A stretch of DNA of 64,000 bases. It comes from Pirellulales bacterium (GTDB lineage: Bacteria > Planctomycetota > Planctomycetia > Pirellulales > DATAWG01). Positions 40,079 to 48,388 of this stretch are shown piece after piece. The stretch is taken from NCBI GenBank assembly GCA_035939775.1, contig DASZFO010000354.1:1-64000 (forward strand). The letters run 5' to 3'. The notes below the pieces were generated by a model. It saw only the letters and a list, made by a program, of their open reading frames with translations, was not told where the DNA came from and did not search any database. The translations under genes were made by a program, and so were the position numbers. The stretch's first letter is position 1, and each line of letters opens with the position of its first letter.

Positions 40079-41785
40079 TCAGTGCTCCTCCGTCTTTTTA
40101 GCAACGCGAAAGACCTCTTCAATCGTGGTAATTCCCTTGAGCACTTTGAGAATTCCGTCGCTATAGAGGGTGGTCATGCCTTGAGCGATCGCCGCCTTGC
40201 GAATGGCCTGGGTGGGCGCGCCCTCGAACGCCAATTCACGAATTCGCGATGACATCAGCATGAGTTCGAAAATCCCCAACCGCCCTCGATAGCCGGTGCG
40301 CTGGCAGTGTGTGCAGCCTTTTCCCTTGGAGAACGAGGCCCCGACTGCCATCTCTGGCGTAATTCCCGCGGCATCGAGGACCGAGTCGGGAGGCGTAAAT
40401 GGCTGCTTGCACTTGGTGCAAATCACGCGCACCAACCGCTGTGCAAGCACGGCGATGATGCTGCTGGAGACCAGATAAGCGGGAACTCCCATGTCGATCA
40501 TGCGCGTAATAGCTCCGGGCGCATCGTTCGTATGCAGTGTACTGAAAACCAAGTGTCCCGTCAAAGAGGCCTGTATGCCCATATTTGCCGTCTCGTTGTC
40601 GCGCATCTCACCGACGAGAATCACATTCGGGGCCTGTCGCAGCATCGAGCGGATAATCAGTGCAAAATCCAGCCCGATGCCGTGCTTTACCTCCACTTGG
40701 TTGATCCCGGGCAGATAGTATTCGACCGGGTCTTCGGCGGTGATGATCTTGACATCGGGGCGGTTCAACTCGTTGAGTGCGGCGTATAGCGTTGTGGTCT
40801 TTCCGGAGCCGGTCGGACCGGTAACGAGCACGATTCCATTGGGCCGGCGGATCAAATTGCGAAACGAGCGGAAATCCCCCTCAGATAGCCCCAACTGCCT
40901 GACGCCGACTCGGATATTGTCCTTATCGAGGAGCCGCATCACCACCGATTGGCCGTGGTTCGAGGGGAGCACGCTGACGCGCAAGTCGAGTTCTTTCTCG
41001 CCGACGGTGATCTTGATCCTCCCGTCTTGCGGCCGGCGGCGTTCGGCAATGTCCATTTTCGCCAGAATCTTGATGCGGGAAAGCAATGCGCCGAGCAACC
41101 GCCGCGGGGGGCTATCCCGTTCGACGAGAACACCGTCGATCCGGTATCGAATTCGCACCCGATTCTCGAACGGCTCGACATGAATATCGGACGCCCGAAG
41201 CTGCACGGCCTCGCTGATGAGCAGATGCACGAGCCGGACGATCGGGGCGCTCGATTCATCGACCGCTTCATCGGGCCGGACCGTTTCTTCCGCAGTTTCG
41301 GTGAAATCAATCGCCGTATCGGTGAATTCCTGAAGCATCGAGTCGGCGCTTTCGCCATCGACCTGCCCATAATGGCGGTTAATGGCGTCGATAATGCTCT
41401 CTTTCGGGGCGAGTGCGACGTCGATGTTGCGATTGACGATAAAGCGGATTTTCTCTCGCGTGTCGTAATCCAGCGGATCGCTCATGATAATCTTGAGCGA
41501 GCCGTCTTCTTCTGACATCGGAAGGATGGCATTTTCGCGGGCCAGCGACTCGGGAACCAACTCGACGACCGATGGCGGAATAACCACTTCCTTGAGGTTT
41601 ACGAAATCCAGCCCATGCTCCTGGGCGACTGCCCGCATCACTTCGTCGCCGCTCGCATATCCGAGTCGGATCAATTCGTCGGCGACTTTTTTGCCGGATT
41701 CCTTGGCCAGACGTTTGGCCTCGGCCAATTGGTCGGAACTGATAATGCGTTTGCGGATCAGGATTTCGGTAAAATCGCCAGCCAA
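40079..41785 (-). CDS. pilB: Assembly ATPase PilB/GspE (first of two)
   Basis: About 568 residues. The N-terminal MshEN-like part begins FTEILIRKRIISSDQLAEAK. The catalytic domain shows Walker A GPTGSGKTTTLYAAL (about residue 320), Asp box TAEDPVEYYL, Walker B VILVGEMRDNETAN, His box STLHTNDAPGAI, and CxxC pairs CTKC and CTHC. First gene of the operon. The start is uncertain: TTG at 41785, ten bases after AGGAG, is my choice; a GTG three codons earlier and a TTG at 41905 are in frame. Two full-length PilB-type ATPases beside a single PilC suggest either division of labour or alternative engagement of the platform (inference). Confidence 0.92.
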   Translation of the reverse strand: MAGDFTEILIRKRIISSDQLAEAKRLAKESGKKVADELIRLGYASGDEVMRAVAQEHGLDFVNLKEVVIPPSVVELVPESLARENAILPMSEEDGSLKIIMSDPLDYDTREKIRFIVNRNIDVALAPKESIIDAINRHYGQVDGESADSMLQEFTDTAIDFTETAEETVRPDEAVDESSAPIVRLVHLLISEAVQLRASDIHVEPFENRVRIRYRIDGVLVERDSPPRRLLGALLSRIKILAKMDIAERRRPQDGRIKITVGEKELDLRVSVLPSNHGQSVVMRLLDKDNIRVGVRQLGLSEGDFRSFRNLIRRPNGIVLVTGPTGSGKTTTLYAALNELNRPDVKIITAEDPVEYYLPGINQVEVKHGIGLDFALIIRSMLRQAPNVILVGEMRDNETANMGIQASLTGHLVFSTLHTNDAPGAITRMIDMGVPAYLVSSSIIAVLAQRLVRVICTKCKQPFTPPDSVLDAAGITPEMAVGASFSKGKGCTHCQRTGYRGRLGIFELMLMSSRIRELAFEGAPTQAIRKAAIAQGMTTLYSDGILKVLKGITTIEEVFRVAKKTEEH

Positions 41786-42387
41786 GGTTGCCACGCTCCT
41801 GAAGTTTTGGCCCGTTCCGTTGGACGGGTGCCAGAGATTCCCGCGCTCGTCGTGAAAAGCGAGAGACGCCCCGGCGCTGGAAAGCGGGGGAGAAGGCCTC
41901 TCCAAACTCAGCCTAATGGCGCGTTATCTGCCTGTCAACTAACGGCTTGGCGGTTTTGCCAAGAGCGCCCAACAAATCCGGCGGGGACTGTCCCCCTTTT
42001 GCGAAGTCCGCGAAGCAAAACGGGGACTGTCCCCTTCTCCCAGCCGGATTTGTTAGGTGCTCTAAATCGCGGATTCGATTCTCCGCCGACACGGGTCGCA
42101 GCCGGACGGCGCACGATGAGAGCCCAATTCAAGTTTGGTCCGCGGCGCCAGCCGGTGCCAAGCGCTAAAATGGCGCAACCCATACGACCGTTTTCTCCTC
42201 GCTGCCTCCGTCGGTTTTCGGCTCCCCACGGCATGCGGTCGCTATGCACCTCCGGTCAGGCCAATTACCATGAGCGCTAACGGCCGCCACTCGGCATTTT
42301 CTCGTTCGAGCGGTAAGGTGGTCCCAATCGTCCAATTTGGGCCAAGTGCACGGATGCGACGGTCACGTTTCATCCGGAGCAACTGCC
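41786..42387. promoter_or_regulatory. Divergent intergenic region between pilus operon and surface-protein gene
   Basis: About 600 bases without a supported gene. It must hold the promoters of the leftward pilus-like operon and of the rightward gene at 42388. It contains GGGGACTGTCCCC element copy F (41963-42062). No convincing promoter consensus was identified by eye. Confidence 0.45.
41963..42062. repeat. GGGGACTGTCCCC element, copy F
   Basis: Best-preserved full-length copy. Outer arms GAGCGCCCAACAAATCCGGC (41963-41982) and its partner at 42043-42062 pair at 18 of 20 positions. Core: GGGGACTGTCCCC (41983-41995), TTTTGC..GCAAAA dyad, GGGGACTGTCCCC (42022-42034), then TTCTCCCA before the right arm. 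Shares arms with copy B, 22 kb away. Confidence 0.92.
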
Positions 42388-45300
42388 ATGCGTTGGTTTC
42401 GCTCGAATCGGAATCTCCCTTCGCGACGGCAGAGCGCCCCACGGAAAACCCGACTCTTCTTTGAGCGGTGCGAATCGCGCCAGCTGCTATCGACCAACAC
42501 GTCGGCCGGCATGGTCACGTATCACAACGACAATTCCAGCACCGGCCAGAACCTGACCGAGACACAGCTTTCACCCAGCAACGTCAACTCGACGGAGTTC
42601 GGCAAGCTCTACACGGCGGTCGTCGATGGGCAGGTTTACGCCCAGCCGCTGTACCTGTCGGGCGTAAACGTCACGGGCGGCTCGTCGATGGGGGTTCACA
42701 ATGTGGTTTACGTGGCGACCGAGCACGACAGCCTGTACGCCATCGATTCGAACAGCGGCGCCGTGTTGTGGAGAGTCAGCTTCATCAATCCGGCGGCGGG
42801 GATTACCACAGTTCCAAGCGGTGATGTTGCGAGCACGGACCTTGCGCCGGAAATCGGTATCACCGCCACGCCCGTGATCGACGCGGCATCCGGCACGCTC
42901 TATCTGATTTCCAAGACCAAACAGACGTCGGGCAGCCAACTCCATTATGTCCAAACGCTTTACGCGATCGACGTTGCCAGCGGCGCACTAAAGGGCTCGA
43001 CGGTGATCGCCGACACGATCGCCACCAATCCGGGCAATATCAAGACCAGCGCTTATACCTACGTCAGCGGTCCGGCCGTCAACGGATCGGGCGATGGCAG
43101 CGTTAACGGCGTCGTGCATTTCAACGCCCTGCGACAGCTCGAGCGTCCGGGGCTGACTTTGGCCAATGGCAGCATCTACATGGCCTTTGCGTCACACGGC
43201 GACAACGGTCCCTATCACGGCTGGGTGCTCAGCTTCAATGAGCAGACGCTGGTATTGAACGGCGTTTTCAACACCACTCCCAGCGGCAGCGAAGGGGGCA
43301 TCTGGCAATCCGGCGACTCCGTGGCCGTCGACGCCCAAGGGGCGCTTTACGTCGAGACCGGCAACGGCACTTTTGACACCACGATGAACGCGGGCGGCAT
43401 GCCGATTCACGGCGACTACGGCGATTCATTCATTAAGATCGTCGTCGATCCGACGACCAGCGCGACGAGCCAGAACGTCAATGGTTGGGGGCTGAAGGCG
43501 GTCGACTACTTTACACCCTTCAATCAGGCAACGTTCGATGCCCACGACACCGATCTCGGCTCCGGCGGACCGATCCTGCTGCCCGATTCGGCCGGCAGCT
43601 CGGCCCACCCGCATCTTTTGGTTGGCGGCGGCAAGGAGGGCCGGATCTACCTGATCGACCGCGACAATATGGGCCGCTTCAGCGCCACAACCGATCACGT
43701 TGTGCAGGAACAAACTAGTGCGGTCGGACCGATCTTCGACACGCCGGCGTATTTCAGCAACGGCACTACAAACTACATTTACTATGGAGCGGTCGGCGAT
43801 TCGCTCAAGGCGTTCACCGTGGCCAACGCTTCCTTCTCGAAGGCCGCGGTCATGCATTCCAGTGACACGCTCGCGTTCCCCGGCGCCACCGCGAGCGTAT
43901 CCGCTAACGGCGCGTCCGGCGGAATTGTGTGGGACGTGGATCACGGCACGAATCAACTGCGGGCTTACGATGCGAATAACCTGGCGAACGAACTTTACAC
44001 CAGCGCGCAAGCAGCGGGCAGCCGCGACGCGCTGGGATCAACGACAAAATTCTCCGTGCCGACAGTGATCAACGGCGAGGTGTTTGTCGGCACCGGCAAC
44101 AGCCTGGTGATTTACGGGCTGTTTCCGCCGCCGCAGTTGGGACCGGGACCCTATTCACTTTGGACTACGTCGACAGTTCCCGGCTGGATTGACAATCCCG
44201 ATGGCAATGCCGTTGAGTTGGGCATGAAATTTCGCTCGGACGATGACAGCTATATCAGCGGCCTCCGCTTTTACAAGAGCACGAACAACACGGGCGTTCA
44301 CGTCGCCGATCTTTGGACCAGCGACGGCATGCTCCTAGCCACGGCCACGTTCAGCGGCGAGACGGCCTCGGGCTGGCAGACCGTTTACTTTGCTCAGCCC
44401 GTGGCGATCAAGGCCAACACGGTCTACATCGCCTCGTATCACACCGACACGGGCAACTACTCGGACAACATTGGCTACTTTACATCTGGCCTGAACAACG
44501 GCCCGTTGCACGCGCCGGCCAACGGCGTGAGCGGCCCGAACGGCGTTTATGCCTACGGCGCGTCGGGCAGTTTCCCGACGAGCACATATAACGCGAGCAA
44601 TTATTGGGTCGACGTGCTGCTCACTTCGTTGGTGAACTCCGTCACGCCGACCAATGGCGCGGCCGGAGTGGCCATCGACTCGTCCATCACAGTGCGGTTC
44701 AACGCCCCAATGAACTCGGCCACGGTCAATTCGAATACAATCCTGCTGCAAGATTCCTCGGGCAACGCGGTCGGCACGCAAGTCAACTACGACACAACCA
44801 GCATGACGGCGACGCTCATGCCTCAATCATCACTGGTCAAAGGAAGGAGTTACACGGTGATCGTCGTCGTCGGCGCCAACGGTGTTGCCGACCAGGACGG
44901 CAACACGCTCACAAGCAATTTCAGTTCCGCCTTCACGACCGTTGCCCCGCCGATTCCGCTGGGGCCTGGTCCATTCAGCATTTGGAGCAACTCGACGACG
45001 CCGTCGGTGATCGATAATCCGGACAGTCAGGCCGTGGAACTGGGAGTGAAATTCCGTGCCTCGGGCGACGGGTACATCACGGGAATCCGCTTTTACAAGA
45101 GCACGAAAAACACGGGAACTCACGTCGGCAATCTCTGGGCCAGCGACGGCACCCTCCTGGCGACTGCCACGTTCACGAGTGAATCGGCCTCCGGCTGGCA
45201 AACGGTCACTTTCGCGCAGCCGGTGGCGATCAAGGCGGGCACGACGTATATTGCCTCGTACCACACCAATGCGGGCAACTACGCCGACGACATCGGTTTC

Positions 45301-46278
45301 TTCTCGTCGAAATCCGTGACCAACGGGCCACTTACTGCGCTGGCCGATGGTACTGACGGCCCGAACGGCGTTTATCAATACGGTGCGTCGAGCGCATTCC
45401 CATCGAACACCTATAGCGGCAGCAACTATTGGGTCGACGTGGTGCTTACATCGCTAGTTAACTCGATCACGCCGGCCAACAAGGCGACCGGAGTGGCAAC
45501 CGGCGCGACCGTGCAGATCAAGTTCAACGCGGCAGTGGACCCGACGACGCTCACCTCAAGCACGCTGTCGTTGCGAAATTCGTCGAATACTGTCGTCGCC
45601 ACATCAATCGGCTACGACGCGAACAGCCAAACCGCCACGCTCACGCCGCAGGCCGCGCTCGCCAATAGCGCAACCTACTCGGTCGTCGTCAAAGGAGGCG
45701 CGGCAGGCGTAACGGATATCATTGGCGACCAGATGGCGAGCGATTTGATCTCGACCTTCACGACCGCCGTTTCCGTGATGTCGCAAACCACCACGAGCAT
45801 CTGGAGCACTTCAACCGTGCCAACCTGGATCGATAATCCCGACCCGAACGCCGTTGAGTTGGGTGTGAAGTTCCGCTCGGATGTGGACGGCTTCATCACC
45901 GGCATCCGCTTCTATAAAAGTGCGAACAATACCGGCACGCACGTCGGCAATCTGTGGGCCAGTGATGGGTCGCTCTTGGCGACCGCTACCTTCTCGGGCG
46001 AATCGACCTCCGGCTGGCAGACGGTGACCTTCTCGCAGCCAGTTGCGATCAAGGCCAACACAACCTACATCGCCTCCTACCACACCAACAGCGGAAACTA
46101 TTCCGACAACATCGGCTACTTCGCAAGCGGCAGCATCACGAATGGCCCGTTGCACGCGCTGGGCGACGGCGTCGATGGCCCCGATGGCGTCTATCACTAC
46201 GGCGCGGGCGGCGTTGTGCCCAGCGACACGTATCACGCCAGCAACTATTGGGTTGACGTGCTCTTCACGACTCCGTAA
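42388..46278 (+). CDS. Large surface protein: PQQ-like beta-propeller, three DUF4082 and two Ig-like (Big_5) domains
   Basis: About 1296 residues. The basic N-terminus with KTRLFFERCESRQLLS resembles the planctomycete N-terminal motif (LExRxLLS) seen on many exported giants. Residues about 40-570 form a PQQ-type propeller (YVATEHDSLYAIDSNSGAVL, LVGGGKEGRIYLIDRDNMG). Then come DUF4082 (about 588-750), Big_5 Ig-like (752-850), DUF4082 (855-1015), Big_5 (1018-1115) and DUF4082 (1130-1296). The DUF4082 copies share VELGxKFRSD, ISGLRFYKSTNNTG and SNYWVDVLLT. It is probably a secreted or surface adhesin or carbohydrate-interacting protein (inference). ATG at 42388 has GGAG eight bases upstream. It is divergent from the pilus operon and could be its export or display substrate, which is speculative. 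Confidence 0.88.
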   Translation: MRWFRSNRNLPSRRQSAPRKTRLFFERCESRQLLSTNTSAGMVTYHNDNSSTGQNLTETQLSPSNVNSTEFGKLYTAVVDGQVYAQPLYLSGVNVTGGSSMGVHNVVYVATEHDSLYAIDSNSGAVLWRVSFINPAAGITTVPSGDVASTDLAPEIGITATPVIDAASGTLYLISKTKQTSGSQLHYVQTLYAIDVASGALKGSTVIADTIATNPGNIKTSAYTYVSGPAVNGSGDGSVNGVVHFNALRQLERPGLTLANGSIYMAFASHGDNGPYHGWVLSFNEQTLVLNGVFNTTPSGSEGGIWQSGDSVAVDAQGALYVETGNGTFDTTMNAGGMPIHGDYGDSFIKIVVDPTTSATSQNVNGWGLKAVDYFTPFNQATFDAHDTDLGSGGPILLPDSAGSSAHPHLLVGGGKEGRIYLIDRDNMGRFSATTDHVVQEQTSAVGPIFDTPAYFSNGTTNYIYYGAVGDSLKAFTVANASFSKAAVMHSSDTLAFPGATASVSANGASGGIVWDVDHGTNQLRAYDANNLANELYTSAQAAGSRDALGSTTKFSVPTVINGEVFVGTGNSLVIYGLFPPPQLGPGPYSLWTTSTVPGWIDNPDGNAVELGMKFRSDDDSYISGLRFYKSTNNTGVHVADLWTSDGMLLATATFSGETASGWQTVYFAQPVAIKANTVYIASYHTDTGNYSDNIGYFTSGLNNGPLHAPANGVSGPNGVYAYGASGSFPTSTYNASNYWVDVLLTSLVNSVTPTNGAAGVAIDSSITVRFNAPMNSATVNSNTILLQDSSGNAVGTQVNYDTTSMTATLMPQSSLVKGRSYTVIVVVGANGVADQDGNTLTSNFSSAFTTVAPPIPLGPGPFSIWSNSTTPSVIDNPDSQAVELGVKFRASGDGYITGIRFYKSTKNTGTHVGNLWASDGTLLATATFTSESASGWQTVTFAQPVAIKAGTTYIASYHTNAGNYADDIGFFSSKSVTNGPLTALADGTDGPNGVYQYGASSAFPSNTYSGSNYWVDVVLTSLVNSITPANKATGVATGATVQIKFNAAVDPTTLTSSTLSLRNSSNTVVATSIGYDANSQTATLTPQAALANSATYSVVVKGGAAGVTDIIGDQMASDLISTFTTAVSVMSQTTTSIWSTSTVPTWIDNPDPNAVELGVKFRSDVDGFITGIRFYKSANNTGTHVGNLWASDGSLLATATFSGESTSGWQTVTFSQPVAIKANTTYIASYHTNSGNYSDNIGYFASGSITNGPLHALGDGVDGPDGVYHYGAGGVVPSDTYHASNYWVDVLFTTP

Positions 46279-46284
46279 AAGCAC

Positions 46285-46321
46285 GCGACCCCGGCGCGTC
46301 GTTGCCGACGGTCGGGGTCGC
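46285..46321. terminator. Hairpin between convergent genes
   Basis: GCGACCCCG (46285-46293) pairs with CGGGGTCGC (46313-46321) 7 bases after the stop of the surface-protein gene. No T-run follows on either side, so termination is only probable. Confidence 0.5.
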
Positions 46322-46361
46322 TTGAGGATGGTTGCAGTAGTCGCTGCCGCGACGGCGCCGC

Positions 46362-47243
46362 CTAGCGCACCGCCTCGTTCAGCATCTTCGCGTTCGGCAC
46401 GCTGTGGCGGTTCAGCAGTCCGTGCTCGTCGGTTTCGATGATGGTCGAGACCGGGCCGACTTCGCGAACGATTCCGTCCATGCCGGCCACGCTCACGTGA
46501 TCGCCGGTCTGAAGTCGCTGCCGGACATAGTAGCCCGCCAGGATTCCGCCCATCACCTCACGCCCGCCGAGGCCGAAGGCCAGGCCGAAGCCGAGGGCCG
46601 TCGCGCCGAAGGCGATCAGAATCAGGTCCTTGAACAGCTCCAAATCCATGCCGAGCTGAAGTTGAGTCAATGCGGTATAGAACGTGAGCAGAGCCAGCAC
46701 GTAGTAGCAGCCGCTGGCGAGTTTTTCGGCATAGCTGATGCCGACGCGGTCGGCGCTGGTGGCGATCACTCCGCGGAGGAAACTGGCCAATAGCAGGCCG
46801 ACCACGACAACCACCGTGGCGACCAACAGCTTGGGAATGTAGTTGACGACCGTGCCCATCGCTTCCGACAGCTTGGTGAGTTCAAGGATATTGAACGCCG
46901 CCATCAAGAACACGCACATGAGCAACCAGAACACGATCGTGCCCACGACGCCCGACACGTTGCGCTTGATCCCCATGTGCTGCATCGACTGGGCCAGGCC
47001 GCTATGCTCGGCCGCCTTTTGCAGGCCGGCCTTTTCGCAGAGCAGCGTGATCAGCCGTCCCACGAGCCGGGCCACAATGTAGCCGACCACCAGGACCACG
47101 ATCATCGCCACTAGCCGCGGAGCAAACTCGATGACGTTATGAAACGCCTGGTTGAAGCTGTTCTGCAGAACCTCGTTCCATTTCTCGAAGGTTCGGGTTA
47201 CGCCTTCCGTGGCCGTCTGAGTAGTCATCGCGATATCTGCCAT
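46362..47243 (-). CDS. Small-conductance mechanosensitive channel-like protein
   Basis: About 293 residues. The N-terminal helix APRLVAMIVVLVVGYIVARL is the conserved TM-helix segment (PF05552 type) that precedes some MscS-like channels; further helices follow (TIVFWLLMCVFLMAAFNIL, PKLLVATVVVVVGLLLASFL, YVLALLTFYTALTQL). ALGFGLAFGLGGREVMGGI is the pore-lining-helix-like region, and LQTGDHVSVAGMDGIVREVG is the start of the MscS beta domain. The C-terminal cytoplasmic domain is short, so this is a minimal member. Start at ATG 47243, preceded by GAGGAGAG; an upstream in-frame start adds 22 codons with no ribosome site. Likely role is osmotic release through the inner membrane. Confidence 0.85.
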   Translation of the reverse strand: MADIAMTTQTATEGVTRTFEKWNEVLQNSFNQAFHNVIEFAPRLVAMIVVLVVGYIVARLVGRLITLLCEKAGLQKAAEHSGLAQSMQHMGIKRNVSGVVGTIVFWLLMCVFLMAAFNILELTKLSEAMGTVVNYIPKLLVATVVVVVGLLLASFLRGVIATSADRVGISYAEKLASGCYYVLALLTFYTALTQLQLGMDLELFKDLILIAFGATALGFGLAFGLGGREVMGGILAGYYVRQRLQTGDHVSVAGMDGIVREVGPVSTIIETDEHGLLNRHSVPNAKMLNEAVR

Positions 47244-47335
47244 AAAATCTCTCCTCTCAATCCCTGGGGATTGAAGTTGTGGGCCGGTTCGGCCCCCCTT
47301 TTGCGCCAAGGTCTTGTAAAGTTAGTGGGCGAAGC

Positions 47336-47581
47336 TCACGGCGCTGGCCGGTTGTCGTCCTGACGTCCCGACTCGAACTTCCCCGTTACGGTCAGTTTCA
47401 ATAAATCCGCGACGGCTCGGGCGAAATGCGTCACGGCAAACCCGAAACCGCGTGTGGCCAGGTCGACGAATTGGCTCGCGACCAGCCGCTTGTTGATTCG
47501 TTCGTGCAATGCCCGATTGAACGTCGGCGGCACCGGCGGCACGGGCAAATCGGCAAGTTGTTCGAACAGGTCCGTCGCCAT
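47336..47581 (-). CDS. Small protein translationally coupled to an ECF sigma factor
   Basis: An 81-residue protein whose ATG follows the sigma-factor stop directly (TAAATG), which indicates coupled translation. It begins ATDLFEQLADLPVPPVPPTF, then HERINKRLV and a moderately hydrophobic stretch VDLATRGFGFAVTHFARAVA. Similar short proteins follow ECF sigma genes in planctomycetes as far as I recall, but no function is established. The hydrophobic segment is weak for a membrane helix. An anti-sigma or regulator role is the obvious hypothesis from position, without motif support. Confidence 0.7.
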   Translation of the reverse strand: MATDLFEQLADLPVPPVPPTFNRALHERINKRLVASQFVDLATRGFGFAVTHFARAVADLLKLTVTGKFESGRQDDNRPAP

Positions 47582-48160
47582 TTATAGCTGCATTCCGAAA
47601 CGTTCTTGAATCTTGTCGCAGGCCCGGCTGATTCGCATTTTGCAGGCGCTCACCGAGTGCCCGAAGATATCCGACAGTTCGTCGTAGTTGTAGTTCTCCG
47701 CGTATTTCAGGATCAGCATCGCGCGATCTTCCTCGTCCAGAATCTCCAACATGCTCAACAAGTCGAGCGACAGGCTCGAATCGCTCTGCGAGCGATCGGG
47801 CGCTTGCTGCTCGAAGGACTCATCCGAGGCGATGTTTTCATGTTTCTGTCGCCGGCCGCGGCCCCGCCGGATCGTGAGGCAGGTGCGGACCGCGATGCCG
47901 TGGACCCAGGTCGAGTATTTCGATCGCCCCTCGAACTTCGTTCGGTTGAGAAATAGTCGGACGAACACCTCTTGGGCCGCGTCGTTCGCGTCGTGCTCGT
48001 TGCTCAACAGGCGAAAGCAGATTTGCCAAACCCGCTGCCGGAACCGTTCGACCAAGGCGACAAACGCCGGTCCATCGGAACCTTCGCGGGCCGCCGCGGC
48101 AGCCAATTGCTCGTCGCTGAGTTCGGTGACGTTCACAACCGTTTCTACGAGCCGAACCAA
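47582..48160 (-). CDS. RNA polymerase ECF-type sigma factor
   Basis: A 192-residue sigma-70 family protein of ECF size. Region 2 contains FRQRVWQICFRLLSNEHDANDAAQEVFVRLF (in parts), with the region 2.4 segment FEGRSKYSTWVHGIAVRTCL. Region 4 is LDLLSMLEILDEEDRAMLILKYAENYNYDELSDIFGHSVSACKMRISRA in parts, with the helix-turn-helix. Region 1 and 3 are absent, as in ECF factors. The downstream small gene is coupled to it; no classical anti-sigma with a zinc (HxxxCxxC) motif is present. The target regulon cannot be read from sequence. The gene lies between the channel gene and the esterase gene on the same strand, with gaps of about 90 and 230 bases. Confidence 0.93.
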   Translation of the reverse strand: MVRLVETVVNVTELSDEQLAAAAAREGSDGPAFVALVERFRQRVWQICFRLLSNEHDANDAAQEVFVRLFLNRTKFEGRSKYSTWVHGIAVRTCLTIRRGRGRRQKHENIASDESFEQQAPDRSQSDSSLSLDLLSMLEILDEEDRAMLILKYAENYNYDELSDIFGHSVSACKMRISRACDKIQERFGMQL

Positions 48161-48388
48161 GCCGATGGCGGCGAATCCGTTCGCCTTTCAAACGGTTAGT
48201 AGCCACGCTAGCCGGGGCGGTCACAATAAATGCCGGCGGCCGGGAATCGCGCTATAAGGCATTGCAGCCAAAGAAGATGCGATTCCCGCTCGCGCCGCCG
48301 AAGGGATTGAGGCGACGTATGGAAGCAGAAACGGCGGGCGCGGTCAAGTACAAAGCCTGCCTTTGAAAGTCTGAAAGTCTCGGCCAAG

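Noticed and set aside
20044-42062. Outer arms of copies B and F look like integron attC ends (GTTAGGC/GCCTAAC fits GTTRRRY/RYYYAAC)
   Set aside because: Copies A, D and E lack these ends, there is no integrase or cassette array, and the elements lie singly between or inside genes. The match is probably coincidental.
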